A stretch of 45,966 nt of DNA from JAUWKC01 sp035529895 (GTDB lineage Bacteria; Planctomycetota; Phycisphaerae; Sedimentisphaerales; Anaerobacaceae): positions 1 to 45,966 of the forward strand of contig DATKVV010000062.1 of NCBI GenBank assembly GCA_035529895.1, read 5' to 3'. The first letter of the stretch is position 1, and each line of letters starts with the position of its first letter. Positions 7,846 through 15,952 of the stretch are shown here, one piece after another. The notes under the pieces are model-generated. The model searched no databases. It was not told the origin of the DNA and saw only the letters and a program-made list of their open reading frames with translations. Both the position numbers and the translations under genes were made by a program.

Positions 7846-9066
7846 ATGGAACAGTTGGAAATTGACGCGTACGCACCGGCCCAGATGGCCGCTCGCGTCG
7901 AAAAAGCTGGAATTGTCAAGGGCAACCTGGATTTTCTATCGACCTTTACGCTGGCGGTGCTGGCCGGGGCATTCATTGCTTTCGGGGCGGTACTGTACAC
8001 TTATGTAATCCATGACTCTACCCTGAGCACCGGGCTGACAAAACTTGTCGGCGGATTGGTCTTTTGCCTTGGGCTAATCCTGGTGATTGTCGCAGGGGCC
8101 GAGCTTTTCACCGGCAATAACCTGATTGTCATGGCTTACGTCAGCAGGAAGGTTACTTTGGAACAGCTTCTGCGCAACTGGGGTATTGTTTTTTTAGGCA
8201 ACCTTGTCGGTTCGCTCGGCATCGTGTTTTTTATGTGGATGACCGGACAATGGACGGACGGGGAATCGGCGGTTGGAGTCAAGGCGCTTATGATAGCCAA
8301 CGCGAAGGTGAACATTACGTTTTCCGAGGCGCTGGCCAGGGGGACTCTTTGCAACATACTGGTTTGTCTGGCAGTGTGGCTGTGCTTTAGCGGGCGGTCC
8401 GTCACCGACAAAATCCTGGCCATTATATTTCCGATTACGGCGTTTGTTGCTCTGGGTTTTGAGCACTCTGTCGCGAACATGTACTTCATACCGGCCGGTC
8501 TGCTGCTCAAGCACAACCCACAGGTCATCGCCGCGGCACAGGCTGCGCTCGCCAGGGTCCCCGACCTGTCCGGACTTACGATTCCGGGCTTTCTCGTAAA
8601 CAATCTGCTGCCGGTTACTATCGGCAATATTATTGGCGGGGGCGTCCTCGTCGCGGCAGTGTATTGGTTCGTTTATCTGAGGCGTGCGGCCGCCGAACCC
8701 CTGCGCAGGCTCATGACCAAAGGTCCGATTGCGGTTGCCGCGGATACTTCGGTGGCGGATGCGGTTCGGCTCATGAAGCAGCATGCTATCGGCAGCGTGC
8801 TCGTGGGCGAGGCGACGTCGGCCGTTGGGATTATGAGCGAGGCCGATATCGTTCGCAAGGTCATAGCCGAAGGACACGACCCGGCCAAGGTGAAGGTTCA
8901 GCAGGTTATGAGTGCGCCGCTGGTCTCGGTGGATATCAAGACAAGTGTTTACAACGTTTATCGTACCATGGCCGACAGGAGGGTGCGCCATTTGATTATC
9001 ACCGAGGAGGGCCGGCAGGTTGGCTTTATCTCGGTGAAGGATTTGCTTAAACGGCCGCTTATCTGA
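7846..9066 (+). CDS. Formate/nitrite transporter (FNT) fused to a CBS-domain pair
   Basis: Inner-membrane channel of the formate/nitrite transporter family with a C-terminal regulatory extension (406 residues). Both FNT signatures are present: AGAELFTGN (83-91) and GTLCNILVCLA (166-176), plus FEHSVANM with the conserved central His207. Six hydrophobic helices span about 30-275. Residues about 290-406 form two CBS motifs (VADAVRLMKQHAIGSVLV...GIMSEADI and VYRTMADRRVRHLII...GFISVKDL), a cytoplasmic adenine-nucleotide-sensing module. FNT proteins usually end after the sixth helix near 280 residues, so the fusion is notable. ATG at 7846 is preferred over the upstream GTG (7837) because AGGG lies eight bases before it. 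Likely substrate is formate or a similar small monovalent anion (nitrite, hydrosulfide), possibly gated by energy charge. Confidence 0.92.
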   Translation: MEQLEIDAYAPAQMAARVEKAGIVKGNLDFLSTFTLAVLAGAFIAFGAVLYTYVIHDSTLSTGLTKLVGGLVFCLGLILVIVAGAELFTGNNLIVMAYVSRKVTLEQLLRNWGIVFLGNLVGSLGIVFFMWMTGQWTDGESAVGVKALMIANAKVNITFSEALARGTLCNILVCLAVWLCFSGRSVTDKILAIIFPITAFVALGFEHSVANMYFIPAGLLLKHNPQVIAAAQAALARVPDLSGLTIPGFLVNNLLPVTIGNIIGGGVLVAAVYWFVYLRRAAAEPLRRLMTKGPIAVAADTSVADAVRLMKQHAIGSVLVGEATSAVGIMSEADIVRKVIAEGHDPAKVKVQQVMSAPLVSVDIKTSVYNVYRTMADRRVRHLIITEEGRQVGFISVKDLLKRPLI

Positions 9067-9117
9067 GGCGCTTGAACGAAATTGGGGTCAGGAGCAAGCT
9101 TTTTTGGGAAGTTGCAC

Positions 9118-10332
9118 ATGCAGGTTCGATTGCTCGATATTCGTGGCGGGCTGTTGGCTTTGATTGCAGCGCTCTCGGTCGGATTATCCGGCGGCGTCCT
9201 TGCACAGGACGCCAATGAGAAGGAGCCGGAGCTTTGTCGGGGGCATTATCACAGTGAGCAGGCCGCGAAAGAGCAGCTCGCGAGGTTTGCCGAAAGCTAT
9301 TCCAATCTGGAGCAGTGGAAGCAGCGTGCCCAACGAATTCGTGAAGGAATTCTTCGAGGCGCGGAGCTGCTGCCTTTGCCCGACAAGTGCGCGCTTAATC
9401 CCATCGTTCACAGTAAGCGCCAATTCAAAGGCTACACGGTTGAAAATGTGGCCTTTGAGAGCCTGCCGGGATTTTTTGTGACGGGCAATCTTTATCGGCC
9501 GCAGGGTGAAAGCGGGCCGTTTGCCGGGATACTGTGTCCCCATGGACACTTTCGGGATCCCAATGGGGGCGGTCGGTTTCGGGAGGATATGCAGAAGCGG
9601 TGCGCGACACTGGCCCGTATGGGTGCGGTGGTCTTTTCCTACGATATGGTCGGATGGGGCGAATCCAACCAGGTGACGCACAAAAACCCTAAGGCGCTGA
9701 CCTTGCAGCTTCTAAACAGTATTCGGGCGGTTGATTTTCTGCTTTCGCTCAAAGATGTGGCCCCCCGACGTATCGGCGTGACCGGCGCGTCCGGCGGAGG
9801 GACGCAGACGTTTCTATTGACGGCGGTTGACGACCGTGTTGCGGTTTCGGTGCCGGTGGTTATGGTTTCGGCGCACTTTTTCGGCGGATGCAGGTGCGAG
9901 AGCGGAATGCCCATCCATAAGAGCGACAGCCACGAGACGAACAATGCCGAGATAGCCGCCTTAGCCGCCCCCCGGCCGCAGCTTATTATCTCCGACGGCA
10001 ATGACTGGACCAAGAACACCCCGGACGTTGAGTTTCCCTATATCCGCAATGTCTATCGTCTTTACGGCGCCGAAAGCCTTGTTGAGAACCTGCACCTGCC
10101 CGACGAAAGGCACGATTACGGCCCATCAAAACGCGTTTGCGCTTACAAGTTTTTGGCTAGGCATCTTAAGCTGTCACTTGGCAGAGTCACCAACCCTGAC
10201 GGGTCGATTGACGAGAGCGATATAAAAATTGAAAAGCCGGAGGCTATGCACGTCTTCAACCCGGACCATCCAAGACCCGCGCATGCGCTTAACGGCCAGG
10301 CGGCCGTAGAGGCGTTACTGAAGCAAGAATAG
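9118..10332 (+). CDS. Secreted alpha/beta-hydrolase, acetyl-xylan-esterase-like
   Basis: Predicted exported esterase of the alpha/beta-hydrolase fold (404 residues). Residues 1-31 form a signal peptide (basic start, hydrophobic core ending in LAQD). The nucleophile elbow is GASGGG (G-x-S-x-G) within RIGVTGASGGGTQTF, an oxyanion-type PHGHF precedes it, and a late His lies in DERHDYGPSKR; together these fit the acetyl-xylan esterase/cephalosporin deacetylase-like hydrolases common in planctomycete polysaccharide degradation. ATG at 9118 has GGGAAG six bases upstream; a TTG at 9082 would add twelve residues before the signal peptide. It follows the FNT gene by 51 bases. The actual ester substrate is not determined. 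Confidence 0.8.
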   Translation: MQVRLLDIRGGLLALIAALSVGLSGGVLAQDANEKEPELCRGHYHSEQAAKEQLARFAESYSNLEQWKQRAQRIREGILRGAELLPLPDKCALNPIVHSKRQFKGYTVENVAFESLPGFFVTGNLYRPQGESGPFAGILCPHGHFRDPNGGGRFREDMQKRCATLARMGAVVFSYDMVGWGESNQVTHKNPKALTLQLLNSIRAVDFLLSLKDVAPRRIGVTGASGGGTQTFLLTAVDDRVAVSVPVVMVSAHFFGGCRCESGMPIHKSDSHETNNAEIAALAAPRPQLIISDGNDWTKNTPDVEFPYIRNVYRLYGAESLVENLHLPDERHDYGPSKRVCAYKFLARHLKLSLGRVTNPDGSIDESDIKIEKPEAMHVFNPDHPRPAHALNGQAAVEALLKQE

Positions 10333-10368
10333 CGTGGGTCGCGGAAGAACAAGAAATGGCGGTTTTTA

Positions 10369-10396
10369 TTGAAAGCATGCGAGAAAACCATAGAAT
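10369..10396 (+). promoter_or_regulatory. Possible promoter for the small membrane protein gene
   Basis: TTGAAA (10369-10374) and TAGAAT (10391-10396), each five of six matches to sigma-70 consensus, are separated by 16 bases. The downstream gene starts 113 bases later. Supported only by sequence match. Confidence 0.35.
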
Positions 10397-10509
10397 AGTC
10401 TTATAGGCTATATAGACTTGCCTCAAATGCGGTACCATCGAGGCTGCATTTTGTCGGTCTTGACGCAAACAGGTAACCTGTGTGGTTAGACTATATTGCG
10501 GGAGCGATT

Positions 10510-10767
10510 ATGAATATTATTATCGTTGGTCGAAAGGGTGAGAGGCGCCGGGTTAGATGGCTTGCCTTTCTCACACTTGCTATCACGCTGTTGTTTCTTG
10601 TAGGTCTTGGCAGCGGAGCCATTTATTTTCTGCTTTGTGGCCGCTGGTCGCATTCTGCTGTGTTATGCGGCGGCTCAATGGGCATGGGCATGTTTGGCCT
10701 TTATAGCGGCCTCGCTTCGCCTCTGGAGAAACTGCGCGAGCCGCCATCAAGGCACAAGATTGAGTAG
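10510..10767 (+). CDS. Small membrane protein of unknown function
   Basis: An 85-residue product with no recognised family. A short basic N-terminus (GRKGERRRVR, about 8-17) is followed by one strong hydrophobic helix (about 20-42) and a second, glycine- and methionine-rich hydrophobic stretch (about 50-68), then a charged tail. The positive N-terminal charge predicts a cytoplasmic N-terminus. The ATG at 10510 is chosen because GGAG sits five bases upstream; a GTG at 10480 lacks a ribosome binding site. It stands alone between the esterase and the convergent scpB gene. Confidence 0.6.
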   Translation: MNIIIVGRKGERRRVRWLAFLTLAITLLFLVGLGSGAIYFLLCGRWSHSAVLCGGSMGMGMFGLYSGLASPLEKLREPPSRHKIE

Positions 10768-10840
10768 GCGATAGTTTCGACCTGTATTCGCCGGCCTTTT
10801 TGGTCAGATTCGCAAAGCCAATATGCAAACGACACATTCA

Positions 10841-11497
10841 CTAATCTGGTTTTTTTAGCTCTTCGATTTTGGGCAGGTCTTTGAGGGAGTTCAGGCCGAA
10901 GGTTTCGAGAAATCTTTTTGTGGTGCCGTAGAGCATAGGCCGGCCTAAGACTTCGGCGCGGCCGACAATCTTGACCAGGCCCTTGTACATCAGATTTCGA
11001 ATTATCTCACCGGCGGCGACGCCCCTGATGGCCTCGATATCGGCCCGAATGACCGGCTGTTTGTAAGCGATTATGGCCAGCGTCTCCAGCGCGGCAGGGC
11101 TTAGCTTGCTGTCCTCGCGGACGCGAAGCAGCTTCTTTAACCAGTGATTGTAAGGGCTAAGCGTGAGCATTTGATAACCGCCGGCAATCTGCTCTATCCG
11201 AAAGGCGTTACTGTTGGCCTTGTATTTGTCGTTGAGGGTCCTGACATGCTCGCGGATTTGCTTGACGCCTGTTCCCACGATGTCGGCCAGGCGGGCCGCC
11301 GTAAGGGCCTCGTCGCTCGCAAACAAAACCGCCTCCACCACCGACTCGGTCGTGGCCTCAATATCCGGCTCGACGTCTTGCTCGATACCCGGCTCTACAC
11401 TCGGCTCGACTTGCTCGTCATCGCCGATTAAACCAGTTTCCTTTTCATCCGCAGTCATTTCTTCAATCTCTAATACTTCGTCGTGCTCGTCTGTCAT
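10841..11497 (-). CDS. scpB: Segregation and condensation protein B
   Basis: ScpB, the winged-helix kleisin-associated subunit of the SMC-ScpAB condensin that organises and segregates the chromosome. After an acidic, low-complexity N-terminus of about 50 residues (repeated E/P/D/V), the conserved region shows VEAVLFASDEALTAARLA, the second winged helix LSPAALETLAIIAYKQPVIRAD with IEAIRGV, and GRPMLYGTT near the end, all typical. The acidic extension is longer than in many ScpB proteins. ATG at 11497 has GGAAGG seven bases upstream and overlaps the Nif3-like stop (ATGA). scpA and smc are not in the window. Confidence 0.93.
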   Translation of the reverse strand: MTDEHDEVLEIEEMTADEKETGLIGDDEQVEPSVEPGIEQDVEPDIEATTESVVEAVLFASDEALTAARLADIVGTGVKQIREHVRTLNDKYKANSNAFRIEQIAGGYQMLTLSPYNHWLKKLLRVREDSKLSPAALETLAIIAYKQPVIRADIEAIRGVAAGEIIRNLMYKGLVKIVGRAEVLGRPMLYGTTKRFLETFGLNSLKDLPKIEELKKPD

Positions 11498-12606
11498 AGT
11501 TCCTTCCAGTTAAACGGGTCTGCATCCTTCTTGCTGACTCTAATTGTTACCTGTTTGAGCTGCTTTTGCAATTGTCTGGCGAATTTTTTCAGTACAAAGC
11601 GTTCCGAAACCGTATGGCTAAGGCAGATACACGTCAGGCCCGCCTCCTGTGCAGCCAGGGCCTGATGGTGTTTCAGTTCGCCGGTCAGATACAGCTCGGC
11701 CCCGGCGGCGATAACCGAATTGATGATTTTGCCGCACGAGCCCGCGCAAACGGCCGCTGTCTTGACCAGCCGGTCCTGCCGCCCGATAATGCCGAAGGCT
11801 TTTGCCCCAGTCTGTCTTTTTATCCTCTGGATAATCTCTTGTACGCGCATGGGTCTTTCCAATCCGCCGATTCGGCCCAGCCCGTATTTATTCGGCTCGT
11901 CGTAAAGTCTGTAGCAGTCGAAGGCGGGCGTTTCGTAGGGATGTGCCTTTTTCATCGCCGTGATACACCCGCCCAGTTTCGCGGCGGGCACAATGGTTTC
12001 AAATCGTACCTCGGCTACCTTCTCTACCTTTCCCCTTCTGCCGATAGCGGGTCTGGCCCCCTCCAAAGGCAGAAAGCTGCCTTGTCCCTGTGCCCGAAAG
12101 CCGCAGTGGCTGTAGTTGCCTATTGCTCCCGCGCCGGCTGCAAAAACTGCGTCTGCAACTTTCTCCACAGCCTCAACCGGAATAAAGACAACGAGCTTGT
12201 AATTGCCGCCGGCGGGACTTTCAACGTAATCGCCGATTGGTTCTCCTTCCTTAATCCCAATCATCTCGGCAAGGCCGTCGTTTACGCCGCCCACGGCCGA
12301 GTCCAAAGCTGTATGTATCGAAAAAACCGCGATTCCCGACCGAATCAATTCATACACAATACCGCTCGGCCCATCGGTTGTGATTTTCTTTAGCCCGTCC
12401 CAAATCACCGGATGATAACTGATAATAAGACTGGCTCGCAGCCTCCCGGCCTCGGCCAGAACCTCCGCCGTAATGTCAATGGTCAGCAGGATGTTTTTCA
12501 CACTCTGCTGCGGGTCGCCTATAAGCAGCCCGACATTGTCCCAGTCCTGTGCCAGCTTCAAAGGAACTATTCCTTCAACCGCAACCGCAATTTCTTTTAC
12601 CTTCAT
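11494..12606 (-). CDS. Nif3-like dinuclear metal centre protein
   Basis: Member of the NIF3/GTP cyclohydrolase I type 2-like family, cytoplasmic oligomers with a two-metal site (370 residues). Seen in order: AQDWDNVGLLIGD near residue 20, IISYHPVIWDGLKK (metal-binding His), IHTALDSAVGGVND (His and Asp ligands), a middle PII-like insert (about 130-230) present in the longer family members, and CAGSCGK near the C-terminal ligands. The ATG at 12606 is preferred because GGGGA lies upstream and it forms an ATGA overlap with the aminotransferase stop; an ATG at 12621 is in frame but deeper in that gene. The biochemical role of the family is poorly defined. Confidence 0.88.
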   Translation of the reverse strand: MKVKEIAVAVEGIVPLKLAQDWDNVGLLIGDPQQSVKNILLTIDITAEVLAEAGRLRASLIISYHPVIWDGLKKITTDGPSGIVYELIRSGIAVFSIHTALDSAVGGVNDGLAEMIGIKEGEPIGDYVESPAGGNYKLVVFIPVEAVEKVADAVFAAGAGAIGNYSHCGFRAQGQGSFLPLEGARPAIGRRGKVEKVAEVRFETIVPAAKLGGCITAMKKAHPYETPAFDCYRLYDEPNKYGLGRIGGLERPMRVQEIIQRIKRQTGAKAFGIIGRQDRLVKTAAVCAGSCGKIINSVIAAGAELYLTGELKHHQALAAQEAGLTCICLSHTVSERFVLKKFARQLQKQLKQVTIRVSKKDADPFNWKEL

Positions 12607-13463
12607 TTCTTTTCCCCGCATTCACTTTTGACAAATTCATCGAAATGCTTCTGTAAATTCTTGGTCATCGGCCCCACCTTGCCGTCGCCGACAGGGTGCT
12701 TTTCCACGCTGCTTACCGGCATAATCTGCATAATCACGTTCGTCAGGAACATCTCATCGGCGGCCAGCACGTCGTTTATGCCGAGGTCCTTTTCAACGAG
12801 GCTGATGGAGTTTTTCACGGCGATTACGCACACGGTCTTTCTGGCCACCCCCGCCAGGACCGGCGTCCTTATCAGCGGCGTGTAGAGCACCGAGTCTTTA
12901 ATAAGGAACACATTGCTGATACAGCCCTCCGCCAGCCGATTATCCACGGTAAACCATAGCGCCTCGGCAGCCCTTTTTTCATGGGCCTGCTTCAGCGCAA
13001 TCATACGCGACAGATAATTGGTTGTTTTGTGTCCGTAAATCGGCTCAGCGGTATTTTGCCTGAACGGGCACAGCACCACCAGCACGCCCTTTTGATAGTA
13101 TTCCGGCGGATAGGGCTGGAGTTTGGCGGCGGTAATAAGCAGCGTCGCGCGTTTCTGCTCCTGCGGTTGCGACATCGGCCCGCCGGTCAGCGTCAGTCGC
13201 AGACGAGCGTCAGTCAATTCGTTCGCCTTCAGGATTTTATAGATGGCGTCGGTGATATATTTTCTGTCGTAGCCGTGCTCTATTGACAGAGCCTTTGAGC
13301 TGAAAAACAGCCGGTCGAGGTGGTCTTTGAGGCAGAAGACCACGCCGTTATAGCTCCGCATCGTCTCGAAAAGCCCCGCCCCGTACAAAAAACCGCTGTC
13401 GGCAGCCGACACACGGGCCTTGTCGATGTCAACCAGCTTGTCATTTAGAAAGACTTTTTCCAT
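12603..13463 (-). CDS. pabC: Class IV PLP-dependent aminotransferase/lyase, PabC-like
   Basis: Fold-type IV pyridoxal-phosphate enzyme (286 residues). The pattern VSAADSGFLYGAGLFETMR near the N-terminus and GHKTTNYLSR with Lys146 as the predicted Schiff-base lysine are characteristic, as is LAEGCISNVFLI. The family includes branched-chain aminotransferase, D-amino-acid aminotransferase and 4-amino-4-deoxychorismate lyase; position directly after the pabB-like gene argues for the lyase that releases 4-aminobenzoate for folate synthesis. Functional assignment rests mainly on that context. No Shine-Dalgarno is visible in front of the ATG at 13463 because the upstream bases are occupied by a short repeat. 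It overlaps the Nif3-like gene by ATGA. Confidence 0.82.
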   Translation of the reverse strand: MEKVFLNDKLVDIDKARVSAADSGFLYGAGLFETMRSYNGVVFCLKDHLDRLFFSSKALSIEHGYDRKYITDAIYKILKANELTDARLRLTLTGGPMSQPQEQKRATLLITAAKLQPYPPEYYQKGVLVVLCPFRQNTAEPIYGHKTTNYLSRMIALKQAHEKRAAEALWFTVDNRLAEGCISNVFLIKDSVLYTPLIRTPVLAGVARKTVCVIAVKNSISLVEKDLGINDVLAADEMFLTNVIMQIMPVSSVEKHPVGDGKVGPMTKNLQKHFDEFVKSECGEKK

Positions 13464-13466
13464 AAG

Positions 13467-13590
13467 TTAGCGTATAGCGTACGGCGTTTAGCGGATAGGA
13501 TTCAGCACCAGCTTATAGGTTTTCTGCCAGACTATGAGGTCTTTGAATGACTTTGTTTTCACCGTCATACGCTATCCGCTGTACGCTATT
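13467..13590. repeat. Inverted ATAGCG-type repeat spanning the pabB-pabC junction
   Basis: Arms at 13467-13498 and 13566-13590 contain related tandem units (AGCGTATAGCGTACGG... versus its complement ...CGCTATCCGCTGTACGC). One arm fills the pabC ribosome-binding region; the other lies inside the last codons of pabB. Similar units appear at 18264-18348. Confidence 0.6.
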
Positions 13591-15018
13591 GATTCCTGCC
13601 AATAGTGCCCTTGCCTTTGTGATGGTTTCGTCCCATTCGGCGTTCGGGTCGGAATCGGCAACGATGCCTCCGCCGGTCTGGGCAAAGGCCTTTCGGTCTT
13701 TGATGATAATGGTTCGAATGGCGATGTTCAATGATACAGACCCATCGAGGCCGATATAGCCGATGCTGCCGGTATAGACGCCTCTGGCTGTGGGTTCGGT
13801 TTCGTCGATAATCTCCATCGAGCGGATTTTCGGGGCGCCGGTAATCGAGCCGCCCGGGAACATCGCTTTGATAATATCGCAGAACGAAAGCTCGTCGCGA
13901 AGCCGACCGGCCACCGTCGCCACCGCGTGAAAGACCGTCGGATAGCTTTCAATAGTCCTGGGCTGAATGACTTTTCTCGTCCCGTATTTACAGATTCTGA
14001 CCAGGTCATTGCGCTCGAGGTCGATTATCATATTCAGCTCCGCCTGCTCTTTTTCGCTGGCGGCCAGCTCATTGAAATTCTGTGCGTTGATTTGTCTGGC
14101 CTCGGCGGCATTCGGCCCGGTTTCGTCAAGTCGCCGGCGGGTGCCTTTTATCGGCTTGGTGCTGATTGTGCCGTCGGCAATTGTTATAAACATCTCGGGC
14201 GAGGCGCTGACGATTTGAAAGTCCCCGCCGTGGATATAGGTGGCATAGCCGCTCGGGTTGTAATGGTTCTGCCAGTTGAAAAGCTCTACGGGTGAGGCGT
14301 TATAGTCGCAGTCGAATCGCTGCGAGAAATTGATCTGGTAAACGTCGCCGTCATAGATATACCGCTTTATTTTCTCGATTGCCCGCAGGTAGTAATCCCT
14401 GTCCATATTGCATCGAATCGACCCGAAATCGATATTGTCGAGGTCGGCGGGGCGGGGCGGCGGTGCGCAAATTCGTTCGGCCTTTCCTAATAGCTGCTCA
14501 AGCCTTGCCAATTTCTCCCGGGGCGTTTCAGCGTCATCCGGCAGTTGTAATACCATTAGCCGGAAGCAATTCTCGATATGGTCATAGCATACAAGCCGGT
14601 CGTAGAAGCAGAGGCGAATGAGGGGCATTTCAAGGTCGTCTATGGTCGTCTCGGGCAGCCGCTCAATATATCGGCCGAGTTCATAACTGAAATAGCCAAT
14701 CCATCCGCCGCAAAGGATTCCTCTTGGCAGTTGGCTGTCAAAGTCCCCCGCGAGCTTGTATTTATCGAGAGCCCGCTGCAATTTTGCAAATACGTCCTTC
14801 TGACCCGACCTGAATTCGAACACCTCTTTTGGCTCGGCCGCCCAGTAGCTGAATCTGCCGGCGTCTTTCCTGGCCGGGTTGCCGCCGAGAATTGACGGCA
14901 GTTTCAGGCCGGCAAATACTTCGTTAAGGGCCGGCAGATTTATCCCGGCGCGGATTTTCTTGTGATGTGCTCTGCACAGGACACCTTTTTCAGTTTGGAT
15001 TGCCGTCCCGCTTGTCAT
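13513..15018 (-). CDS. pabB: Aminodeoxychorismate synthase component I
   Basis: Chorismate-utilising enzyme (501 residues) that, with a glutamine amidotransferase, aminates chorismate for 4-aminobenzoate/folate synthesis. The C-terminal chorismate-binding domain shows PIKGTRRR with Lys at residue 291, the residue that distinguishes PabB from anthranilate synthase (TrpE has Ala there), then DLERNDL, MFPGGSITGAPK and the terminal TGGGIVADSDP. The N-terminal region fits the TrpE/PabB component I domain. No pabA gene is in the window. The last roughly 25 residues after ARALLAGINS are encoded partly by an intergenic-type repeat and look like a read-through extension. The start overlaps the deoC stop as ATGA. 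Confidence 0.9.
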   Translation of the reverse strand: MTSGTAIQTEKGVLCRAHHKKIRAGINLPALNEVFAGLKLPSILGGNPARKDAGRFSYWAAEPKEVFEFRSGQKDVFAKLQRALDKYKLAGDFDSQLPRGILCGGWIGYFSYELGRYIERLPETTIDDLEMPLIRLCFYDRLVCYDHIENCFRLMVLQLPDDAETPREKLARLEQLLGKAERICAPPPRPADLDNIDFGSIRCNMDRDYYLRAIEKIKRYIYDGDVYQINFSQRFDCDYNASPVELFNWQNHYNPSGYATYIHGGDFQIVSASPEMFITIADGTISTKPIKGTRRRLDETGPNAAEARQINAQNFNELAASEKEQAELNMIIDLERNDLVRICKYGTRKVIQPRTIESYPTVFHAVATVAGRLRDELSFCDIIKAMFPGGSITGAPKIRSMEIIDETEPTARGVYTGSIGYIGLDGSVSLNIAIRTIIIKDRKAFAQTGGGIVADSDPNAEWDETITKARALLAGINSVQRIAYDGENKVIQRPHSLAENL

Positions 15019-15707
15019 TGCTGCTGTCCCGCCCTGAATTCGTTTATAATCTGCACCCCTGACGAAGTGCCTATTCTCTCTGCGCCTGCCTCGAGCATTT
15101 CGAGTACCTGTTTTACTGTTCTGATTCCTCCGGCCGCCTTCACCCTACAACGAGGGGCCGCCTCTTTCATCAGCCTGATGTCTTCGACAGTCGCTCCGCC
15201 GGCAGGGTTCATCCCTGTGCTTGTCTTTACAAAATCCACACCGCACTTGTCTGCGATTTGGCAGGCAAAAATCTTCTGCTCCCGCGTCAGGGCGGCCGAC
15301 TCGATTATCACTTTCAGCAAGACCGGCGGTCTCATGGAGCGGCAGACCTTCCGTACGGCCAGCAGTTGGTTCGACAGATACGCTGAATCCCCCCCGATAA
15401 TCGCGGCCAAATCCGCGACCATGTCAATCTCATCGGCGCCGGCGAAGATGGCTTCGTTGGCCTGCGCCGCTTTTATCTTGGTTGAATCCGCCCCCAACGG
15501 CAGACTCACCACGCCGCCGACCTTGACCTTTGAGCCGTCCAGTTCCTCCGCCGCCAGCGCGACCCATCGCGGATTGACAGATACCGCAAAAAAGCCATAC
15601 TCTTTCGCCTCCCGGCATAGCTGCTTTATCTGGTCGCTGGTGGCCGTGGCGGCCAGCAGCGTGTGGTCGATAACTCCTGCCAATTGTCTCTGGTCCGTGA
15701 CTGTCAC
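15015..15707 (-). CDS. deoC: Deoxyribose-phosphate aldolase
   Basis: Class I aldolase that splits 2-deoxyribose 5-phosphate into glyceraldehyde 3-phosphate and acetaldehyde in deoxynucleoside salvage. The 230-residue TIM barrel has IDHTLLAATAT near residue 13, ADEIDMV with Asp95, the Schiff-base lysine in FVKTSTG (Lys161) and VKAAGGIRT with Lys190, matching the catalytic set of the family. It overlaps pabB by four bases and follows a P-loop/deoxyribosyltransferase-like gene with a small ORF in between, which gives a modest nucleoside-metabolism context in an otherwise housekeeping operon. Confidence 0.94.
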   Translation of the reverse strand: MTVTDQRQLAGVIDHTLLAATATSDQIKQLCREAKEYGFFAVSVNPRWVALAAEELDGSKVKVGGVVSLPLGADSTKIKAAQANEAIFAGADEIDMVADLAAIIGGDSAYLSNQLLAVRKVCRSMRPPVLLKVIIESAALTREQKIFACQIADKCGVDFVKTSTGMNPAGGATVEDIRLMKEAAPRCRVKAAGGIRTVKQVLEMLEAGAERIGTSSGVQIINEFRAGQQQ

Positions 15708-15734
15708 TTCCTGATAACCTTTCTTGCCAAAAAC

Positions 15735-15890
15735 TCAATCCACATACAAAAACATCACATAGGGCACGCCAAACAGAATTCCCAATCGCAAAAAGACATA
15801 GGCCCCGGGCAGATAGATGGCTAAAGACATCAGCCAAGACAAGCAAGGCGCGCATACGGGAAAGTTCTCATCGGTTTGTTTGTTTCGCAT
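15735..15890 (-). CDS. Possible 51-residue membrane protein
   Basis: A short frame lying in the gap between the P-loop-like gene and deoC, both on the same strand. It begins at an ATG with GAGG about 11 bases upstream. The first 20 residues are polar and contain a C-A-P-C motif; residues about 21-49 are strongly hydrophobic (SLAIYLPGAYVFLRLGILFG and onwards), predicting one membrane helix. Overall it has the look of a small membrane protein, but there is no family match I can name and random hydrophobic frames of this size occur. It ends 27 bases before the deoC start. Confidence 0.4.
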   Translation of the reverse strand: MRNKQTDENFPVCAPCLSWLMSLAIYLPGAYVFLRLGILFGVPYVMFLYVD

Positions 15891-15952
15891 TTTCTGTCTG
15901 ACCTCAGATTACAGTCTTTCGGTTATGCGCTGCTCCACGGGTGTTCAAGCCC

